Source of the DNA: Janthinobacterium saanense
GTDB taxonomy: Bacteria; Pseudomonadota; Gammaproteobacteria; Burkholderiales; Burkholderiaceae_D
Length of the DNA stretch: 64,000 nt
Reading direction: 5' to 3'
NCBI RefSeq assembly: GCF_014200675.1
Contig: NZ_JACHCI010000012.1
Span: forward strand, 64,400 to 128,399
Shown: positions 18,501-26,522 of the stretch, in pieces
Numbering within the stretch: position 1 is the first letter of the stretch
Layout of the letters: each line of letters starts with the position of its first letter
Made by a program: the position numbers and the translations under genes
Notes under the pieces: generated by a model
Told to the model about the DNA's origin: nothing
The model's database searches: none
What the model saw: only the letters and a program-made list of their open reading frames with translations

Positions 18501-21500
18501 TCGTTGCCGTCACGCCCGTCACCGTCAAGGTTTTCGGCGTGATATTGGCCGTCCCGGCAGCGGAACTGCCGATGGTGTAATTGCTGGCCAAGCCGCTACC
18601 GTTGCCGAGGTTGCCACCAGTGACAGTGACAACTTTGCCGTTACCCGCATTCTTGTCGCTGAACTCGCCACTGGCGCCGGTCAAGACCAGCGTTTCACCA
18701 CTCACCATGCCAGTCAGGGAACCGCCGGAAAGGGTGGCCGTTGAGGTGCCATCGTAAGTTTTGTCCGCCGCCGTCGCGCCAGTCACCGTCAGAGCCTTCT
18801 GCGTGATATCGGCGGTCGTACTGCCCTTGGTAATAGCCAGGTTGTAATTGCCCGCATCGGTGCCGCTCAAGGTAAGGCCGGTAACCGCCACCGTCTTGCC
18901 GGCGCCTGCATTCTTGTCACCAAATGCGCCGTTGCCGGCCACCATCAGGCTGTCGCCGCTCACCATGCCATTGAAAGTCCCTGCGCCATTGAGCGTGGCT
19001 ATATCCGAACCATCGTAGGTCTTATTGTTGACGCCCACGTTCGTCACGCTGCTGATGGTCGCCTTGCTGATATCGGCGGTGACATTACCCGGGCTGGTGA
19101 AGCTGTAATTGCTGGCCAAACCCGTTCCATCCTGCAAGACCGTACCGCTGATCGTGACGACCTTGCCCACGCCGGCATTCTTGTCGCTGAAGGTAGCAAC
19201 ACCGCCACTGAAACTCAGGGTTTCACCGCTGACCACGCCAATCAGATTACCACCCGACAACACCGCCGCTGTCGTGCCATCGTAGACTTTATTGCCTGCC
19301 GTGACGCCCGACAAGGTAACGGCCTTCGGCGTGATACTGGCTGTCGCCGTCGCCGTGTTGTTGATGAAATTATAGTTACCCAGGTCGCTGCCACTCAGGG
19401 TAATCCCCGCGATATTGACGGTCTTGTTGCTGCCCACGTTTTTATCCATGAACGCGCCGCTGGCACTGAACAATTGCAAGTCATCGCCGGCAATCTTGCC
19501 ATTGTTGTCCAGGGCGGTCAAACCGGTGACGCTGCTGATCGTGGCTTTCGTGATAGTGCCCGTCACGCCAGCAGGCGCAGCCACCGTATAGTTGCTGGCC
19601 AGGCCGGTGCCATCGCTCAAGGTCACGCCGTTGACTGAAATGGGCTTGTTGGTTCCCACGTTCTTGTCGTTGTAACTGCTTTGGACGCTCAAGCCCAGTG
19701 TTTCCAGACCAACCAGGCCATTGAGCGTGCCTCCGGCAAGGGTCGCATTGACCGTGCCATCGTAGACCTTATTGCCGCTCAAGCCAGTCAGGGTCAGTGT
19801 CTTGGCACTGATGTTGGCTACGCTGCTGGCCGTATCGCTGGCCAGGTTGTAGTTGCCAGCGTCCGTGCCGCCCAGCACGATACCGCTGACATTGACGGCT
19901 TTGCCATTGCCGGCATTCTTGTCGCTGAAGCTGCCGCTGGCATTCGACACCGTCAAGTTGTCGCCGCCCACCATGCCGGCAAACGACGCTCCTGCCGTGT
20001 TCAGGCTGGCCGCCGCCGTGCCGTCATACACCTTGTTGCCAGCCACCAGGCCGCTCACGCCGGTAATGCTTGCCTTGCTGATATCGGCGGTGCTGCTGGC
20101 GGTGGTATTGCTCAGGTTATAGTTACCCGCATCCGCTCCACCGAGCGCGAGACCGCTGATATTGACCGTCTTGCCATTGCCGGCGTTCTTGTCGCTGAAG
20201 CTGCCGCTGGCGCTCGATACCGTCAGGTTGTCGCCACCCACCATGCCGGCAAATGACGCGCCCGCCGCGTTCAGGCTGGCGGCAACAGTGCCGTCATAGA
20301 CCTTGTTGCCAGCCAGAATACCGCTCACGCTGCTGACAGTCGCCTTGCTGATGTTGGCAGTGACATTTGCAGGATTGCTGATCGTATAATTACTAGCGAG
20401 ACCAGTACCGTTCTGCAAGGTGGTGCCACTGACGGTCACCGACTTGCCATTGCCGGCATTTTTGTCGCTGAAGACACCCGTGCTGCCGCTGAAACCCAGC
20501 GTTTCACCATTGACCAGATTGCTCAAGGAACCACCGGACAAGAAGGCATCCGTCGTGGCGTCATAGGTTTTATTAGCAGCCGTCATGCCAGAAATCGTCA
20601 ATACCCTGGGCGTGATCGCGCCGACAATGCCGGTCGGTGCAGTCAGCGTATAGTTACTGGCCAGGCCAGTGCCATTGCTCAAGGTGTTCGGATTGACTGC
20701 CACGGCCTTGCCTGTACCGGCGTTCGCATCCGCGTACGTGCCGGCCAGGTTAGCCAGACTCAGTGTTTCATTGCCGACCAGGCCATTCAAGCTGCCGCCC
20801 GTAAAAGTGGCACCGGTATTGCCGTCATACTGTTTGCTGGCGACGGACAAGCCACTCACGGTCAAGGCTTTGGGCGTGATATTGCCGGTCAGTGAGCCGG
20901 ACGCCGTGATCACATAATTGCCGCCCGCGCTGCCAGTTACCACTGCGGTCACCGCGATGCCGTTACCGGCATTCTGGCTGGCAAACACACCCGTATTGAA
21001 CTGCACGCTGCCGAGATCCTGGGCCAGCACGCCGGTCAAACTGCCTCCGCTCAAGCTGGCGTTGGTCGTGCCATCATAAGCGCGGTTGATCACCGTAGCG
21101 CCGCCCAGGGTCACCCCGAGCTGTGCAATCGTCAGGGTGGCGGCATTATTGCTGATAACGTAGCCATGCTGGCCCGAATACAGGCCGCCCGCCGTAATGG
21201 CATACGTGCCGGCGTTGATGGCGCTACCCGCCGCGCCATAGTTCAAGGTTCCCTGCAGCCGGCTATCGGTCACGGTGGAATAGGTATACGTGGGCGCCGT
21301 CCAGCTATTGGTGCCATCATAGGTCTTGCTGGCCGTCCCATTGAAATTGACATACAACGGCGTCATGAATGAGCGCAGCAAGGGCGTGCTATTGCCGTCA
21401 TACACGATCCAGGTACCGCCCAGGTCCCAGCCGGCCGCGCTGAAGATGGACAGGGTTTTCAGTTGCGCCGTGCTCAAGCCTGTGCCGGTTGCGCTGCTGG

Positions 21501-23145
21501 CCTTGCCGCTGGCGCTGCTATCCCAGAAATTACCGCTGGACGCACCGCTATTGGTGCCCGCCAGCCCACCGGCATTGCTGGTACCGCTGACGACGCCATT
21601 GGCATAGTTGTTGGTCAGCGTGCCAGCGTTGGCGCCCACCAGGCCACCACTACTATCCGTGCCGCTCACGGCGCCGGAGGCATAATTATTGCTGACAGTG
21701 CCGGAACTGTAGCCCACCAGGCCACCCACCTGGGAAGCGCCAGTCACGCTGACCGTGCTGAAACTACCGTTGACAGTACCGGCGTTACTGCCCACCAGGG
21801 CGCCCGTATAATTCTTGCCGGTAATACTACCCCCCTCCAACCCCACATTAGCGATGTATGCGCTGCTGGCGGTGGCGCCAAACAGGCCGGCGTAATCGAT
21901 GCCGGAACGGTTGACCACCAGGCCATAAATGGTATGCCCCGCACCATCGAACCTGCCGGCGAACGGCGTGGCGCCACTCGCGCCAACGGGAATGAAGCTG
22001 CCGCCATTCCATACGTCCAGGGTACTGCTGGCGGTGGTCGCCGCAGCGATATCGTTGGCCAGCACATATTGGGCAGTCAAACTCATGCCCATCAATTGCA
22101 GCTGGTGCGCCGAGCTAATCGTGTTCGACCATTCCGAGGCCAGCATCGGCAAGGTGGCGCCCGTCCCCGTGGTGCTGTTGAAGCTGCCATCGGTATTGAC
22201 CATCACCCAGTTGTTGCCGGTCGCGCCAGGTGTCGTGGTGAAGGTAAAACCGGCGAAGTTGGATGCCGTCTTCATTTGCACGGCCGTCAGACCGCTGCCT
22301 CCACCGGTACCGGTGCCGCTGCCACTAGCGATACCGACCAGGCTGCGCGTGGGATTAAGCGTGCTGTTGAAATAACCGTTGCTCAGCGATGAGTTACTGT
22401 TCTGGCCGATGACGCCGCCTACATTGCTGCTGCCCGTCACCTGCCCGCTCGCGTAGACATTGCTCAAGGTGCCGCCACCGTCGTTAAGCCCGGCCACGCC
22501 GCCAACTGCGCTAGTGCCGCTCACCGCGCCGGTCGCATAACTGTTGTTCACTTGCGCACCGCTCGCGTTCTTCCCGACCAGCCCACCGATATTCTGAGAT
22601 GGGCCATTGCTCCCGGTAATGGCGCCGGTGGCATAACTGTTATTGATCTTCGATGCAGCGTCGTTCCAGCCGACCAGGCCGCCGACCGAGTTGTTGCCGC
22701 TGACGCTACCCGTCGCAAAGCTGTACTGGATGATCCCGACATTGCGGTTTTGCGCCACCAGGCCGCCAGCGCTCTGTCCGGCCGTCACTGCGCCGGTGGC
22801 GAAGCTATTGCTGATCGTGCCGATATTGAAATAGACCAGGCCACCGGCTTGCCCCTCGGAAGCGGACACGGCCCCACTGGCAGAGCTATTACTGATCAAG
22901 CCGCCCGCCTGGTTATAGCCGACCAGCCCGCCTGCCCCGTAATAACCGCCGAGCACCACCGCGCCCCCGGACCGGCTATTGCTGATCGAGCCATAATTCT
23001 CTCCCGCCAGGCCGCCGATATGCGTATAGCCGCTGCCATTGACTGCGCCAGTGGCATACACATTATTGACTTTGCCCCGATTGACGCCGACCAGCATGCC
23101 AACGGTCGCATAGGCGCCCAAAAAATTCGGCGACGCAGTGGTCAT
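15586..23145 (-). CDS. Giant YDG/MBG-repeat filamentous-haemagglutinin-like exoprotein, downstream part of a frameshifted gene
   Basis: A 2519-residue open frame whose ATG overlaps the previous stop as ATGA. It has no signal peptide or TPS domain of its own, so it should be read as the continuation of the 23142-25271 frame. One extra base in the five-C tract at 23150-23154 would join the two as ...LGLVGGSMTTASPN.... The N-terminal ~600 residues carry GLUG-type repeats (IGGLAGENYGSISNS, VGGLVGWN). Then come about 20 repeats of 80-90 residues marked by NKVYDGT...GLVGDETL...DKNAANAKTVTVSG...ASNY, i.e. the YDG/MBG beta-sandwich repeats of surface adhesins. A last MBG-like unit (residues ~2330-2410) and a tail of ~100 residues follow. 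The family is exported and surface-bound; whether this copy is made is doubtful. Confidence 0.85.
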   Translation of the reverse strand: MTTASPNFLGAYATVGMLVGVNRGKVNNVYATGAVNGSGYTHIGGLAGENYGSISNSRSGGAVVLGGYYGAGGLVGYNQAGGLISNSSASGAVSASEGQAGGLVYFNIGTISNSFATGAVTAGQSAGGLVAQNRNVGIIQYSFATGSVSGNNSVGGLVGWNDAASKINNSYATGAITGSNGPSQNIGGLVGKNASGAQVNNSYATGAVSGTSAVGGVAGLNDGGGTLSNVYASGQVTGSSNVGGVIGQNSNSSLSNGYFNSTLNPTRSLVGIASGSGTGTGGGSGLTAVQMKTASNFAGFTFTTTPGATGNNWVMVNTDGSFNSTTGTGATLPMLASEWSNTISSAHQLQLMGMSLTAQYVLANDIAAATTASSTLDVWNGGSFIPVGASGATPFAGRFDGAGHTIYGLVVNRSGIDYAGLFGATASSAYIANVGLEGGSITGKNYTGALVGSNAGTVNGSFSTVSVTGASQVGGLVGYSSGTVSNNYASGAVSGTDSSGGLVGANAGTLTNNYANGVVSGTSNAGGLAGTNSGASSGNFWDSSASGKASSATGTGLSTAQLKTLSIFSAAGWDLGGTWIVYDGNSTPLLRSFMTPLYVNFNGTASKTYDGTNSWTAPTYTYSTVTDSRLQGTLNYGAAGSAINAGTYAITAGGLYSGQHGYVISNNAATLTIAQLGVTLGGATVINRAYDGTTNASLSGGSLTGVLAQDLGSVQFNTGVFASQNAGNGIAVTAVVTGSAGGNYVITASGSLTGNITPKALTVSGLSVASKQYDGNTGATFTGGSLNGLVGNETLSLANLAGTYADANAGTGKAVAVNPNTLSNGTGLASNYTLTAPTGIVGAITPRVLTISGMTAANKTYDATTDAFLSGGSLSNLVNGETLGFSGSTGVFSDKNAGNGKSVTVSGTTLQNGTGLASNYTISNPANVTANISKATVSSVSGILAGNKVYDGTVAASLNAAGASFAGMVGGDNLTVSSASGSFSDKNAGNGKTVNISGLALGGADAGNYNLSNTTASSTADISKASITGVSGLVAGNKVYDGTAAASLNTAGASFAGMVGGDNLTVSNASGSFSDKNAGNGKAVNVSGIVLGGTDAGNYNLASDTASSVANISAKTLTLTGLSGNKVYDGTVNATLAGGTLNGLVGLETLGLSVQSSYNDKNVGTNKPISVNGVTLSDGTGLASNYTVAAPAGVTGTITKATISSVTGLTALDNNGKIAGDDLQLFSASGAFMDKNVGSNKTVNIAGITLSGSDLGNYNFINNTATATASITPKAVTLSGVTAGNKVYDGTTAAVLSGGNLIGVVSGETLSFSGGVATFSDKNAGVGKVVTISGTVLQDGTGLASNYSFTSPGNVTADISKATISSVTNVGVNNKTYDGSDIATLNGAGTFNGMVSGDSLMVAGNGAFGDKNAGAGKTVAVTGLTLSGTDAGNYNLAITKGSTTADITQKALTVTGATAADKTYDGTSTATLSGGSLTGMVSGETLVLTGASGEFSDKNAGNGKVVTVTGGNLGNGSGLASNYTIGSSAAGTANITPKTLTVTGVTATNKIYDGLLQAVLSGGSLSGLVGNEALTLDLSGQTGTFASKNVGNNIAIDVTGAVITNGTGLVSNYAFSNAFGVTGNITPKALTVTGVTAMNKIYDGLLQAVLSGGSLSGLVSGEALNLDLSGQTGAFASKNVGNNIAVNVTGAIVTDSTGLASNYAFSNASGVTANITPKALTVTGVTAANKVYDGSLQAALSGGSLSGLVSGETLTLNLSNQAGAFADKNAGSSKVINVTGATVTDGTGLASNYIFSNASGVTASITSKALTVTGQVAGNKVYDGNTVAQLIGGSLSGLVGDETLGIASQTAAFSDKNAANAKAVTVSGTTLLDGSGAASNYTVTNPTGLTASITPKAVTVIGQVAGNKVYDGTVVAQLIGGSLSGLVGDETLGIAGQTANFSDKNAANAKTVTVSGTTLLDGSGAASNYSVSNPTGLTASITPKAVTVIGQVAGNKVYDGNTVAQLIGGSLSGLVGDETLGIGGQTAAFSDKNAANAKTVTVSGTTLLDGSGSASNYSVSNPTGLTASITPKAVTVIGQVAGNKVYDGNTVAQLSGGSLIGLVGDETLSIGGQTANFGDKNAANAKTVTVSGTTLLDGSGSASNYSVSNPTGLTASITPKALTVVGQVAGNKVYDGNTAARLIGGSLSGLVGSETLAIGGQTASFSDKNAANAKTVTVSGTTLLDAGSGTTAGSASNYTVSNPTGLTASITPASISGVSGIVAANKVYDGSTAASLNLSGASFNGMVAGDALSLAGGPVRGAFSDKNAATGKTVTISGLGLSGADAGNYVLASNQASTTASISQAALTVKVDNAEKDQGRVNPPFSASYNGLVAGDTLANEVSGNLLFSTPATTGSPAGNYLVSASGQASNNYALNYVDGVLKVNPTEALQSAIASVIATIAVAPSQGNMVQADMIASGDTGPAAPGATAEKHADSNAPVVQLSGNVISNVLPGLRLSVVNNGLRLPIDVAAGVSQDSQ
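16400..17740 (-). repeat. 264-bp near-identical tandem repeats within the adhesin gene
   Basis: Five consecutive units of 88 codons are almost identical at DNA level (for example the segment GCCGGTCGGATTGCTCACCG recurs with 264-base spacing near 16690, 16955 and 17219). The first unit in plus-strand order has a small insertion. Recombination or assembly collapse could change the copy number. Confidence 0.85.
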
Positions 23146-25271
23146 GCTGCCCCCACCAATCCCAGGTTGCTGACCGTCGCCCCGCTGCCTATCACGCCGA
23201 ACAACCCGACAGAGGCGTTCGGGCGGTTGATCGTCAAGCCGCTAATGACATGGCCCAGGCCGTCGAACTGGCCGGTAAACGGCGTGGCGTTGTTGGTGCC
23301 GAGCGGCGTATTGCCATGGCCGATGGGTGAAAATCCGGCGCCGCTGTTCCAGCCGGACGTCGCACGCGCATCGATATTGCTGCCCAATACATAATTTCCG
23401 CCCAACGCGCCATTAATCCCTTGCAAGTCATTGCCCGTCGTGCTGTTGACCGCGCCCAGGCTGTTGATGACCTTATAGGCGGTCACGCCGCCGTCACTGC
23501 CCAGCTTGGTACTGAAGTTATTACCAGTAGGTAGATCCACCGTCACTGACGAGGCGATATTGTAGGTGCTGCTATTGCCGGCCGCGACCGCTTGCTGGCC
23601 ATACTCCAGCGCCAGGCTGGCCGTGCCGCTGCCGCTTATCGTCTTGTTGATATTGATATTGTTTTGCGCCGTCAGGGTCAGCTTGTTGGCGGACCAGGAA
23701 ATCGTGTCGTTGACGTTGATATTGCCCTGCGTGCCGCTGCCGCCCGACACGCTCTGGATCTGCACATTGCTCGATTTGAGCGCATTGCTGAAGAAGGCGC
23801 CCGTCTGGTCGCCACCGGACGCGGCAATATTGTAGTCGGTCGGATCGATCAGCCAGGTGCCGGCCAGGCCCTTGGCCGCCGCCGTGGTCACTTTCAAGCC
23901 ATCGTCGAGCTTGACGTGCGCGGCCGAGGTATCGATAAAGCCGCCATTGCCCCCCGTGGGGGCGCTGGCGTCCAGGGTGCCGGCCGCGTTCACCGTGCCG
24001 CTTTGCATGTCGCCCAGCAGTTTGATGGTGCCGCCGCGCGTGTCGATGCTATGCGCCTCAATGATGCCCGTGTTGTTGACCACGGTTTTCAGCAAGTCTC
24101 CGGCCGCCTGCGCGCTCAGCAGCACGTTGCCGCCATCGGCTTTGATCAAGCCGCCATTATTGACCAGCGCGCCGACCGCGCCTTCGTTGATCGCCACGTT
24201 GAGCAAGCCGTCGCCAGCCACGTCCAGCGTGATGGCGCGGCCAGCCGCCAGCGCAACCGAACCCAGGCGTGCCTGTATCGTGCCTTGGTTCGACACATTG
24301 GCGCCCAGCAAGGCAACGTAACCACCGGGCGCGCTGATACTGCCCTGGTTCAAGACCTTGCCGGTGCCATTACCACTGAATTGGTACTTGCCCGACATGA
24401 AGTCGCTATTGGAAATATCCAAGGTCGAGGCCACCAGGCCCGCCGTATTGATGGAGGCGCCCTGGCCGAACAGGATGCCGTTCGGGTTGACGATAAACAC
24501 CTTGCCGTTGGCCGATAAGTTGCCCAGACGGTAATCCATATACGTGTAGGCGGCGCCCAGGCGCGCCGCGCCGATCTGCCCCTGGTAGGCGCCGCGCACA
24601 TAGTTCAAGCCATCGGCCGAGGTGAAAGCGCGGACGGTGGCCACGTCGCCGATGCCGGCCAGTTCCGTCACGTTGACGGTGGCGCCGATGCGGTTGCGGC
24701 CCGTGTAGCGATTGCCCTGGTTATCCGCGTCGACGCTGCCGTTGACGCGCGCGCCGGGCTGCAAGTCGACGATCAGGTCGGACGTACCCAGGCTTTCGCC
24801 TGGCGCCAGCGTAGACGAGGCCTGCACGCCAGGCATGTCGGACAGCAGCAGCAAGCGCCGCTCGAGTGGTTCGGTAGCGATGATCTGGCCATCGAGGCCT
24901 GTCAAGATGGTGTTGGCCAGGCCATCGGACAAGCGGCTGGCATTGCGCACCGTCACCTTGCCATACTGGCCAGGCAATACTGCGATATTGACCACGCCAT
25001 CCTTGATGTCTTGCGCAGGCAAATAAGCCTGTGCCAGGAAATAACCGCGCGTATGGTAATAGTCGGCAATCTTCGTTGCCATCGCACGCAAGTCAGTCAG
25101 GCTCAGCTCGCTGCCTGGCACAAAGCCCGTCGCTGCGATCAGTTCGCTTTCCGCAAACAGCGGCGGCGACGTCACGCGCAAACTTTGTACCCTGATACGC
25201 GTGGTATCGCCCACGATGACCGCCGGTACATTGCCCTGCTGCACGCGAATCTCGGGCGGCGCCTTCTTCAA
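23142..25271 (-). CDS. Chimeric TpsB::TpsA ORF, 5' part of a rearranged two-partner secretion locus
   Basis: A 709-residue frame with only a TTG start (in-frame stop directly before it). Residues 1-~248 look like an FhaC/ShlB-type outer-membrane transporter: POTRA domains (IRVQSLRVTSPPLFAESELI, TRGYFLAQAYLPAQDIKDGV) followed by the first barrel strands. It lacks a signal peptide and about two thirds of the barrel. At about 24519-24530 the frame passes without interruption into an exoprotein: LSANGKVFIVNPNGILFGQG is the conserved middle of the haemagglutinin TPS domain, then ASTLDISNSDFMSG and beta-helix repeats. The exoprotein signal peptide and first ~100 residues are absent. I infer a deletion fusing tpsB to tpsA, possibly at the shared CTGGGC. 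The frame ends at a frameshift after GLVGAA. Probably non-functional; listed as CDS because the frame is open. Confidence 0.75.
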   Translation of the reverse strand: MKKAPPEIRVQQGNVPAVIVGDTTRIRVQSLRVTSPPLFAESELIAATGFVPGSELSLTDLRAMATKIADYYHTRGYFLAQAYLPAQDIKDGVVNIAVLPGQYGKVTVRNASRLSDGLANTILTGLDGQIIATEPLERRLLLLSDMPGVQASSTLAPGESLGTSDLIVDLQPGARVNGSVDADNQGNRYTGRNRIGATVNVTELAGIGDVATVRAFTSADGLNYVRGAYQGQIGAARLGAAYTYMDYRLGNLSANGKVFIVNPNGILFGQGASINTAGLVASTLDISNSDFMSGKYQFSGNGTGKVLNQGSISAPGGYVALLGANVSNQGTIQARLGSVALAAGRAITLDVAGDGLLNVAINEGAVGALVNNGGLIKADGGNVLLSAQAAGDLLKTVVNNTGIIEAHSIDTRGGTIKLLGDMQSGTVNAAGTLDASAPTGGNGGFIDTSAAHVKLDDGLKVTTAAAKGLAGTWLIDPTDYNIAASGGDQTGAFFSNALKSSNVQIQSVSGGSGTQGNINVNDTISWSANKLTLTAQNNININKTISGSGTASLALEYGQQAVAAGNSSTYNIASSVTVDLPTGNNFSTKLGSDGGVTAYKVINSLGAVNSTTGNDLQGINGALGGNYVLGSNIDARATSGWNSGAGFSPIGHGNTPLGTNNATPFTGQFDGLGHVISGLTINRPNASVGLFGVIGSGATVSNLGLVGAA

Positions 25272-25377
25272 CTACGGCGTGGCCGGTATCTGCTACAACT
25301 GGCTGCCGGCGCATGGTAAGGAAAAGTTCACATTTGCTTACGTGGAGGGAGCGCTGAATGCAGAAGGAAATTGCTAG
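25258..25377 (+). pseudogene. Orphan 3' end of an unidentified gene, inverted relative to the adhesin locus
   Basis: On the plus strand 39 codons and a TAG encode a tail beginning GAFFNYGVAGICYNWLPAHG and ending in EGNC. Third codon positions are GC-rich, as in coding DNA here, yet no start or upstream domain exists: the frame runs straight into antisense of the TpsB-like part near 25250. This looks like the C-terminus of a gene left by a rearrangement that also removed the TpsB signal peptide. I do not recognise the family. Confidence 0.4.
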
Positions 25378-25435
25378 CGGGGCAAGCCAGGGAAGAGACC
25401 TGCCCAAGAGGGCAAGAAAGAAGACAATAAAGGCC

Positions 25436-25466
25436 GATACGGCGGACGGGTTGCGCCCGCCGTATC
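25436..25466 (-). terminator. Terminator after the PEP-CTERM gene
   Basis: A 10-bp perfect stem GATACGGCGG (25436-25445) / CCGCCGTATC (25457-25466) lies 11 bases beyond the stop of the gene at 25477. The minus strand continues into a T-containing stretch (CCTTTATTGTC) without a perfect T run. Confidence 0.6.
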
Positions 25467-25476
25467 GATGCGGACG

Positions 25477-26193
25477 TCAGGCGAGATGCGCCTTGGCGGC
25501 CTTGCGGCGGCGCGCCATCACGCCGGCCAGCGCCAGGCCGGTCAGCATCATCACATAGGTTTCCGGCTCGGGGACGGCCGAGATGTACTCGTAAGTTACC
25601 GTCAAGCGGCCGGCCGCAGCCGTTTCAAACTGGGTCAGCAAATTGCCGGAACCACTGCCGTTTGAAGCGCCGAGGGCATTCAGGCCCAGGTTGATGAAGC
25701 CGCCGCCATCGGACGAGAACAGGCCGAAGTCGCTGCTACTACGGCTGATGAAACTGTTGGAACCGCTGCTGCTGCGCAAGCCGGTGCTGGCGCCCGAGGT
25801 ACCCGCAAAGTCGATCGTGCCGTCAAAAGCGCTCAGCGCAAACGTTTCGCTGAAGATAGGATTGGCGACTACCAGCACGGAATTGTCGGGACGATACAAG
25901 GTCAGCAGCGATGACAGGCTCAGGGTCACGTCGGAGGCACTGACATCGAGGCTTTCCGCCTTGCCCGTACCTTGCACCTGGCCAACCAGGGAAAACGTAA
26001 TCGATTGCAAGAAGCCCAGATTGCTGTCGAACTTGGTCAGGCTCAGTGTGTCGCTCCAGTTGGTGCCGCTCAAGGCGCGCTCCACGTTGAAGGTCTGGGT
26101 GTACACCTCGTCGTGCGGGGCTGCCAGCACAGCTTGTGGGGCGCTCAAGGCGAGTACGAGGGCCGTTGCCAGGGCGTAAATAGATTTTTGCAT
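25477..26193 (-). CDS. PEP-CTERM sorting domain protein
   Basis: A 238-residue exported protein. The ATG at 26193 follows TTGGAGC and gives a signal peptide (MQKSIYALATALVLALSAPQ, cleavage near AVLAA). The body is Ser/Gly-rich and beta-sandwich-like. The C-terminus is a classical PEP-CTERM signal: VPEPETYVMMLTGLALAGVM followed by ARRRKAA. Such proteins are processed by exosortase (EpsH/XrtA type) and placed at the cell surface or in the exopolysaccharide matrix. No exosortase gene is in the window. Role unknown. Confidence 0.88.
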   Translation of the reverse strand: MQKSIYALATALVLALSAPQAVLAAPHDEVYTQTFNVERALSGTNWSDTLSLTKFDSNLGFLQSITFSLVGQVQGTGKAESLDVSASDVTLSLSSLLTLYRPDNSVLVVANPIFSETFALSAFDGTIDFAGTSGASTGLRSSSGSNSFISRSSSDFGLFSSDGGGFINLGLNALGASNGSGSGNLLTQFETAAAGRLTVTYEYISAVPEPETYVMMLTGLALAGVMARRRKAAKAHLA

Positions 26194-26205
26194 CGATAGC
26201 TCCAA

Positions 26206-26460
26206 TTTATCAGGAAAAAGTCATGGGCTGCGCAAGAACCGGAAGGCGCTCTTGCTCATATACCAGAAATCAGAAGTCTGATCATCCAGCTAACTAATTG
26301 TAATAAATACCATCGATTCAATATGCACACTTTGTTGCAATTTTGAAAATTATGATTGTATTTTTGATTGCAAAATACCGCTGGTGATAGTGAGACTTGG
26401 AAACAGATTTCCAGTCAGAATTAATGTCTTCGGTAACCATTAGTATCTAGCGCGCGTAAA
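26206..26460. other. AT-rich intergenic region upstream of the PEP-CTERM gene
   Basis: This stretch is distinctly AT-rich and contains no convincing ORF. It must hold the promoter of the minus-strand PEP-CTERM gene. I saw no sigma-54 type TGGCAC/TTGC pair. Confidence 0.5.
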
Positions 26461-26464
26461 CGAC

Positions 26465-26498
26465 AAACGGCGCGGCCCTGGGCAGGGACGCGCCGTTT
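26465..26498 (-). terminator. Terminator of the beta-hydroxyacid dehydrogenase gene
   Basis: Stem AAACGGCGCG (26465-26474) / CGCGCCGTTT (26489-26498) lies 25 bases beyond the stop at 26523. On the minus strand it is followed by GTCGTTT, on the plus strand by TT. Confidence 0.6.
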
Positions 26499-26522
26499 TT
26501 GGACGAGATGAGGACAGTTACA

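Noticed and set aside
15586..23145. CRISPR-like periodic repeats
   Set aside because: The period (about 264 bases), coding frame and protein motifs show adhesin domain repeats, not repeat-spacer units.
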